A stretch of DNA of 64,000 nucleotides, from contig CM066998.1 of the NCBI GenBank assembly GCA_033977485.1, forward strand, positions 25,917,501 through 25,981,500, read 5' to 3'. This document shows, piece by piece, positions 57,538 through 64,000 of this stretch. The stretch is from Hydrangea macrophylla. Taxonomy: Eukaryota; Streptophyta; Magnoliopsida; Cornales; Hydrangeaceae. The notes under the pieces were generated by a model, which was given only the letters and a program-made list of their open reading frames with translations, ran no database searches and was not told where the DNA came from. A program made the position numbers and the translations under genes. The first letter of the stretch is position 1; each line of letters starts with the position of its first letter.

Positions 57538-57671
57538 TGTGCACATAAAATGTGCACATAAAGTGTGCACGTAAGATCTGGGCCATCCATTTCGGTGGTC
57601 CCCATGTATGCAGGCATGGACCCCACCAAAATGGATGGCCTAGATCTTTATGTGCACACCTTATGTGCACA
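57538..57671. mobile_element. Foldback MITE-like palindrome
   Basis: GTGCACATAAAGTGTGCACG followed by GATCTGGGCCATCCATTT pairs with AAATGGATGGCCTAGATC and TATGTGCACACCTTATGTGC across a short centre. Arms are about 55 bp with few mismatches. TGTGCACATAAA is additionally duplicated at the left edge. Exact ends and TSD are not clear. Confidence 0.65.
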
Positions 57672-58800
57672 TAGATTATTTAAAATTTAAAAATGCTCCT
57701 TATAATGTCAACTAATACAAAAAGTTTGATTATGCCTACTTTATGTTACTTCTACCGTTTTCCTTTTTCTTCTTGTCTTTTATTTCTCTTGCCACTCCTT
57801 GTTCTTCACAATTTTGCAAGAAAAAGAATGAAAATTGTGAAAATGGAAGTTTGAGGAGAGATGGAAATAGTTAACTTGCTCCAATTCACATAGTGCATAA
57901 TCTCCATTGAGGTACCAACCACATATTCATGGTTCAAGCACTTGTACTTCGCGCTCACAACATTGTTTTAAGCAAAATATGTAGGACAATTGCAGCACAT
58001 AAGTGATGTAGGTAGTTACCTTAAAGAGTCAATGTTTTCTATAACTTTTTTTAGGTTCAACATCATAAGCAAATCATTTTTCGCCCATTGAAACTGCTCC
58101 CAGGCTCCATTCATATTCTGTACATTGGGGGTGAAAATATTAAAGGGCTGTAAACTCACAAATTGAACTCTACAAAGATATGGAAAAAAGAAAAAAGAAA
58201 AACACCAAATAATAGAAAATGAAGGACTCTAAATATTTGCAGGCACAATATCTCACCCTTGCAGATGCAAATTCAATTGAAGAGAAGAATGAGAGTGGGA
58301 ATAAAGTTGCCTCACCGCACTGTTTCTTGATCAGCCTTAGTGTAATAGAACTTGAGAATGAGAGAGATCAAAATTTACCCTTACAAAATTTAGATTACAA
58401 ATTCCTAAAAAAAAATTTGGTAGAACTGCAATTCCATTAGAGAGTTTTTTATTACAAAAAAAATATCTTTTATTTTGTATAGACGATGCTGGCGTTTAAA
58501 ATCAAATTTGTGTTACCATTTTAAGCTCACATTTTTTTGGTCTTTTACATCGTTTTAGCTTTTTGAATAACTATTTGACGATAGAACAAATGTTGTAGGT
58601 GATTGAAGACTCACAATCTTACATTTCTTCAACCATTCAAGAGCAGGGCTGGTTCATTTGGATACCTCTCTGTCCAAAACAATTGAAAGAACAGAAACTT
58701 TCACAACACAAAAGTGGAAAAATGGAAACAATAACTGTCAAAGAAAAAGAAAACAAAGATTCACGAACATGACTTAATGCGACATTGGTGAAGAAACCCA
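57672..58800 (+). other. Unassigned A/T-rich sequence
   Basis: One 73-codon ORF (58219-58440) with no motif. Nothing else supported. Confidence 0.35.
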
Positions 58801-58980
58801 GGTATCACCTCGCGCCACAATTCGCGCGCGCGAGGGGGTTCGCTCGAGCGGTCCGCTCGCGCGATCTGAGGACTTAGAAAATTTTCTTTTATATAACGTA
58901 AAACATGCTTCTACTTAAACTCGCGGAGGAATTCGCGCGCGCGAGGCTCGCTCGCGCGGCCCGCTCGCGCGAGGTAGGGT
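58801..58980 (+). repeat. GC-rich CGCGCGAG block, two copies
   Basis: Two islands (about 58811-58868 and 58920-58976) carry AATTCGCGCGCGCGAGG and GCTCGCGCG motifs in strongly A/T-rich surroundings. The second contains a 28-bp string (58948-58975) whose exact inverse occurs at 61604-61631 in the LTR. Confidence 0.7.
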
Positions 58981-61218
58981 TTTCTGGTTTTTCTCTTTTG
59001 TTCTCTTACCTTCTCTCTCCATACCTAGTCAGTGGTTTTTATACTTTCTGTTTGTTCTTTTAGACCTGTTTAGGTTCGTCTGTCTTTGTTTTTTATAAGT
59101 TCTGTTTGTTTCTTTTATTTTTATTGAGTCTCTTGATTATAGTTTAGATTCTATTATTCTATTAAAAAAATAATAATAATAATAATAAAATAAAAAAATA
59201 TATATATAAAAATCTAAATATTTTTATATATATTAGCTGTCATTGATATTATTCTGTTCTTTTATTTTCTATTGTCAAGTATTGACAGGTGAAACATTCG
59301 CACTTTCATTCCGTATTCTTATATGTTCACTGTTCTATGCTTGTCGAGATCGAGGTACTATCGTTCATTCCTTACGTAATCTCCCGTCTTTCATTTTATT
59401 GTTTCATTGGGGACAATGAAAGGTTTAGGTTTGGGGGTATGCACACACATGCACATTATTATGCACTATTTTTTAAAAAATATTTCGATTCTTGTGCTTA
59501 AATAAACGATGATTACCGACGTGTTTGCAATCTTGAATTAGATACTTCTTGTTATGTAACTACGATTGTTATAGAATGGTAAACAAGAGAAGATGTAATT
59601 AATTATTTGCTGAAGTCATGATATAATGTTTTAGGTCATGTATCGTTTGGAATCGTAGTTTTATATCATAGATTTGCACACAAACTTATGAACTGCACGT
59701 AGTTGCTTGAATACATGTTTGATGTGAACTAGAATATGATTCGGATTTCTAGATAACACATGGTGGAGACTAAGCCCGGTGAGCTTTTGAGCCTATCTTT
59801 TCTTTTTAGAGGGTTATAAATACATTGTGTTTGTCGAATTTCATTGAAATAGCGCATCTACTTGTTGTTTAGTCTCATTATTCTTGTTTTGGTTGATAGT
59901 CAAGTTAAAATATTTGCTACCATGCTAAATAATCTTCCGTCGTACATGTTGAAGAACCATATGACCATAGGACATGATTATAGGCCCTCTTTGTTTATTA
60001 CCGACCGATAAATGATAAAAATTTCCTTAGTTCGCCCTTTGAGCCGTTAAAATGCCATTTCTTTCTTTAATTACCATTATCCTTGTTTTTGCTCCGACTT
60101 GACAAACTTGGAGTTCACCACTGAGAGAGTTGTCAACTTTTAGTGGTGTTAAGGCGATGTGTGATTGAGAAGAAGAAGACAAGATGCTATTGGGGTAGTT
60201 GCTTAGAAATCAATGAATAGTCATCTGACAAGCAAGAAAATAAGGAAAAATAGTGAATAGATTGGAAAAAAAAAAACAAAAGAAAGAGAAGAAAAAAAAT
60301 ATAAGGTTGAAAAAAAGAGGAGAAAAAATTGAAAATATATGAAAATAAGAGAATGAAATGATGAAGTTGGTGGAAGAGCGAATGAAAGAAATCGAACATG
60401 CCTTACAATGCCATTCTAAAACTACCTAATGAATCCTTTCTATCCTTTTCCATTGTCTGAGCCACATTACAGCCTTTGAAAAGTCCTATTTGATCCTAGG
60501 AAACATGGTTCGGATATAAAAACGATAGGAGGGAGATTAAAACATGGTAATGATTAATTTTTCTTGATTATTGGCATCCTATCCATGAGACTACCGTTAT
60601 TTCGTGTCATGCGTCTTTTTTGAGTCATATGTGAGCATTTCTCATTTTGAAAATATATTTCTTTGCTCCCATATATTAGAAAAATTACACATATTTCTGA
60701 GTGTTTCATTTGAGAGTGTAATTAACATTGTGAGATTCGTAGTCGAGACATAGTTAAATGGTTATCCGAAGTATATTCCAAGTTCATGACATGCGTGTGT
60801 TTATTTGACTACCATATCACACACGTGCAATTGTATGAGGAACTCTATTGATTTATACGATGCATGTGCTTGAGATTGTTTTTCATGATTTAGGTGGATG
60901 TTTCATTATGTTTTTTTATGTTCGGTATTCTATTTCAAATCTTTGTTATATGATGAAGGAGTATTGAATATTATGTTCTTTGTTTTTAATAAAAGTTTTT
61001 AAATTAATAAGTTAATAAAAATGGTTGTGGGTAACTTGTTGACGAGAACCCTCACGAGACTTCACTCGTCCGACTAGGGACACCTAGGGGTTTAAAAGGC
61101 TTGTTGCATATGCTAAATGCAATCGTTATCCATACAAAAATGGAGTAGGTATTTTATTAGTAGTTTTATTTTTCTTTTCTTTTTGCTCGAGGACTAGCAA
61201 AGAGTAGGTTTGGGGGTG
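58981..61218 (+). other. Noncoding internal region of an Athila-like gypsy element
   Basis: No pol or gag motif in 2.2 kb. Two polypurine-like sites occur: GGTTTAGGTTTGGGGGTATG (about 59422-59441) and TAGGTTTGGGGGTG (61205-61218), the second directly before the LTR. Post-pol noncoding regions of this length occur in Athila-type elements. Where the element begins on the left is not visible. Confidence 0.5.
61209..61218 (+). promoter_or_regulatory. Polypurine tract before the Athila-like LTR
   Basis: TTTGGGGGTG precedes the LTR start TGATCGGC, as is usual for Athila-type elements. Confidence 0.7.
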
Positions 61219-62697
61219 TGATCGGCGACGAATAGTTGCCGTTTATAGTTCTAAAAATACGCTTTGTTAGCCCATTTCATGTAGTTATTAGTTATTTTTT
61301 AATAAGTATTCTAAATTTTGTAGGATTTGGAGCTTTAACTTGAAAATGCACAAAAATTCAATGATTAGTGGCTTTGGAAGTCATCCTGGGCTCAAACAGT
61401 GATTCCGGTGAAAGTTGAATGCAGTAGCAGTCTCGGAAAATTGCATTTTTGACAAATAATACTTTGGATTTGAGAAATTTCTCCAGAGATATAAAATGTA
61501 GATCTTCGAGTTACGGACGCGTGGCTTCAAACGGAGAGTCAATCCGAGTTCCGAGCGAAACGTTATCGCAATTCTACGAAAGTCGCGCAGTGTAGCGAAA
61601 AGGACCTCGCGCGAGCGGGCCGCGCGAGCGACCTTTGAAAAAACCAAAAACGCGTATTTTATTAAATTAAAGTGCCCAGCGAAGGTGGTTGGTGCATATG
61701 ACGTCCAGAAACGTAAATATAGCTGTTTTAGTGCGATTTGGCTTAGGAAAGCTTCCTAAATCCTTCCAAACTCTATATAAATCCTATTCTAACTCAAATT
61801 TAAGGTTACACATCATTACACAACATTAGATACAGCCATATACAACTAAAATTTCAGCCATTGAAGGGAGAAAAGCAAGGAGAAGAAGAAGAAGACCAAG
61901 GATTCCCATTGCCTCCTCCATCAACCTCTTGCTGTCCATTAATTCTATGGACAACTAAACTCTAGATCTAGGGTTTCAATGAAACCCTAGCCAAGTAATA
62001 GGGTTTTATTTATGTTTTTATTTTAGTTTTATTATGTATGGATGATGATTACATGTTCCGAGGATTTCTATAAATAAATCGTGCTTTTATTGATTAAAAT
62101 CATTACTTTCAAAGTTTATTCTTGTCTTAGATCTATTTTGACTGTGATGTGCTCAATGATCTATATTTGTTGTGCTTGTATGGATTGTTTACATGTAATG
62201 GTGCTTAAATTGAATTGTGCTATCAAGTATCCGAATAATCCATGCCTAGATTAGACGGATTATACCACAACCCTAGTTTAGTGTGGGATAATTCGTGTTA
62301 ACCGACGATGGATTATGTTGGTGCTTGAACCATAGTTATTTTCTTGACGGAGGAATTGGGCTTGTAGCTACAATTCTCCATTATCATCCAACTTAATAGG
62401 CTAAAGTAATTCATAAATATTCCTATTATGAAGCTAGTGGTGGATTTGCAATCCTAGGTTCCTTTAAACATATTGATAAAAACACTATTTAATTGCTTTC
62501 GTAATTTAGATTTATTTTTATTGTTATTAGTTTAATTAAAATTCAAATCCAATTTCGTTTTCTTAATTAATTAAATTTAGGTTTTAAAATTAAAGCATTG
62601 TAGTATTTCAATCTCTGTGGGTTCGACCTTTACTTCCACACTGCAAATCTTTAGAAAAGTAAAGTATACTTTTTATATCTTGATTCTGACAACATCA
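61219..62697 (+). repeat. 3' LTR of an Athila-like gypsy element (1479 bp)
   Basis: It starts TGATCGGC after the polypurine tract and ends CAACATCA; TGAT/ATCA form the short inverted ends. A TATA box TATATAAAT lies at 61774-61782, followed by leader-like sequence. Immediately after 62697 the sequence resumes an unrelated pol frame, so the boundary is firm. The candidate TSD is GAAAG at 62698-62702; its left partner was not located. Confidence 0.78.
61774..61782 (+). promoter_or_regulatory. TATA box of the Athila-like LTR
   Basis: TATATAAAT in CTCTATATAAATCC, about 555 bp into the LTR. Confidence 0.65.
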
Positions 62698-63138
62698 GAA
62701 AGCATGTCACCTCCCTGTCGAAATCGAACACAAAGCTTATTGGGCAACACGCTCATTGAACTTTGATATTAAAGAGGGAGGGCATCTTCGAAAACTCCAA
62801 TTGGCTGAATTAAAGAGGGAGATGCATACGACAATGCTCGATTACATAAGGAAAGGTTGAAGGCTCGCCACGATAGAACAATTTGTCGTAAATCATTCGA
62901 GCCGGGGCAGAAAGTCTTGCTGTACGACTCTCGCCTCCACCTCTTCCCAGGCAAACTCCGGTCTAGGTGGACAGGACCATTTATAGTCAAATCTGTCTTT
63001 CCACATGGGGCGGTCGAGCTAATAAACCCCAAGAACGATGCAATTTTCAAGGTCAATGGCCAAAGGCTAAAACCGTTCTTGGAGAGTTTCCAAACAGAGG
63101 TTGAGTTCATCCAACTGGATGAACCTGACTACTCTTGA
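62698..63138 (+). pseudogene. Integrase C-terminus of a second Athila-like gypsy element
   Basis: Starting right at the LTR edge, frames give CHLPVEIEHKAYWATRSLNF, LRKLQLAELKRE, then from 62857 KARHDRTICRKSFEPGQKVL, YDSRLHLFPGKLRSRWTGPF and FKVNGQRLKPFLESF, with a stop at 63136-63138. This is the integrase C-terminal region typical of Athila-type elements. An indel near 62825-62855 breaks the frame. The catalytic core is absent, displaced by the insertion ending at 62697. Confidence 0.85.
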
Positions 63139-63286
63139 TCTCAAACATTAAGTGTCTTTTCACGTTGTTGTTGTATATCTTCACTTTTCAGGTTTTTCAA
63201 TTTTTAATTCTTTCTATCTTTCTCTACAAGTGATTTCGATTCTAATCTGCTGTTTCATATTATCTTTCCTATGCAGGCTTTTCAAT
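63139..63286 (+). other. Spacer with splice-acceptor-like site
   Basis: A pyrimidine-rich stretch ends in CCTATGCAG (about 63269-63277), ten bases before an ATG. In Athila-type elements a downstream ORF can be made from spliced RNA, so this may be its 3' splice site. Confidence 0.35.
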
Positions 63287-63630
63287 ATGAGAGATGATGA
63301 TATTCATTCTATAGGGTCATGGGCTGATTCTGAATATCAGAACCCACCTTGGACTGCCGACGAGATAGCATTCTGCTTATCTCCTTATCAAGGACCAGGG
63401 GCTGATGATGTAGTGGACCTGACCTATGGATACATCCCTTATGACCCTGCCCTCCTTCAGAATAACCCCTTCGAGCATATGGACCTTTCTGGTGAGGAAG
63501 GAGAACCTGAAGGGTATACTGTTTGGGAAGTGGATGATGCTCTATCTCTTAGAGCAGTGGGAGAATGACTCCATGTGGGAACCATGGGACGAAGAAGACC
63601 TACAGGATGTGGTGCCCGAACGCTACAATG
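63287..63630 (+). pseudogene. Acidic post-pol ORF of the Athila-like element, frameshifted
   Basis: ATG at 63287 opens MRDDDIHSIGSWADSEYQNP and runs through an acidic segment (DLSGEEGEPEGYTVWEVDDA) to a TGA at 63566-63568. In another frame the acidic character continues from about 63550 (EQWENDSMWEPWDEEDLQDV), which suggests a one-base indel near 63553. I do not recognise the family. The position, where Athila elements have an env-like or extra ORF, is the only functional hint; I see no signal peptide or membrane segment. Confidence 0.45.
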
Positions 63631-64000
63631 CTGTATTCACTTTTGTTGATGATTTCCTTGTCATCGCAGTGGTTCCTTGCATTTATGTGCACACGAGTTA
63701 TTTGCTGTTCTGGCTCCAATGCCCGTTACCAGCTAGTGCACATGGGCATCTCATGCCGATAGTGAGGTTAATTCGTTGTCACTTGTCTTTTTCTTGTTTT
63801 CTTTATTTAGTTATTTCTTTCTGTTGTCTTTGCCTTTTGTTTTTATTTAATTTCTTTTCTTTCTTTGTTTTCGTTTTGTTTTTCCCTTTGTCAGGATTAG
63901 CACTATGAATCCACCGTTCCCGCCTCTTTATCTTCCACATCAACTGGTTCATGGCTTTGGACCATACATATGGCCCCCGGGCACTCCGCCGCAAGAGGAA
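63631..64000 (+). other. Right edge, no supported feature
   Basis: T-rich sequence that keeps a hydrophobic open frame to 63908, probably by composition. Another CAG-type site occurs at 63667-63669. Nothing else supported. Confidence 0.35.

Noticed and set aside
61219..62697. Solo LTR interpretation
   Set aside because: A polypurine tract directly precedes it and the five bases on the left (GGGTG) do not match GAAAG on the right, so a 3' LTR with internal sequence upstream fits better.
1..64000. Host protein-coding genes
   Set aside because: Every long frame with recognisable motifs belongs to a transposable element. Remaining short ORFs lack motifs, splice structure or plausible context.

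Overview
The window is plant nuclear DNA made almost entirely of transposable elements, with no host gene that I can support. The case for a plant rests on the element types: Tat-lineage and chromoviral Ty3/gypsy retrotransposons, an En/Spm (CACTA) transposon whose genes carry spliceosomal introns, plant-type L1 LINEs (DUF4283 ORF1; zinc-binding plus RNase H ORF2 tail), a tRNA-derived SINE and several MITE families. Composition and element types suit repeat-rich dicot heterochromatin, but the species cannot be named from the sequence.

Positions 1-46157 hold a nest of insertions, and most of the junctions can be read from target-site duplications. The oldest layer is a minus-strand Tat-type gypsy whose gag survives in two pieces (9960-10564 and 44738-45572), with its primer-binding site and part of an LTR further right. 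A plus-strand Tat element (1-9959; pol, antisense ORF, two tandem arrays and a complete 3' LTR at 6541-9959) lies against its left side. A minus-strand CRM-like chromovirus (10565-44737) sits inside the gag, with two 633/634-bp LTRs and the 5-bp duplication AGTTC. Inside the gag of that chromovirus is a 27.55-kb CACTA transposon (14980-42533) with matching 15-bp ends and the 3-bp duplication TAG.

The CACTA element is the most remarkable object here. More than half of it (about 15440-30155) is a satellite-like array of roughly 82 copies of a ~178-bp unit, with large higher-order duplications. Then come two 9-bp-TSD MITEs, an hAT-type MITE, a nonautonomous Mutator-like element, a broken TNPD transposase gene (36380-39916) and a second transposase-type gene (40225-41846). 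That second gene is open through four exons joined by phase-0 introns and predicts about 454 residues. Subterminal palindromes of GTAACGGTT/AACCGTTAC type line both ends.

Positions 46158-58800 are a mosaic of small insertions: a possible copia LTR edge, a 504-bp MITE, an ORF1-only LINE with a 15-bp TSD, a tRNA SINE with a 14-bp TSD, an LTR with PBS, a candidate Helitron end, a 1.66-kb nonautonomous CACTA with TSD ACA, a 5'-truncated LINE and a foldback MITE. Positions 58800-64000 carry an Athila-like gypsy end (noncoding internal region and 3' LTR 61219-62697) inserted into another Athila-like pol, of which the integrase tail (62698-63138) and a post-pol acidic ORF remain.

Almost every coding region is decayed. 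Several nonsense codons are TGG to TGA/TAG or CAA/CAG to TAA/TAG changes, the pattern expected from deamination of methylated cytosine. The second CACTA gene is the clear exception.
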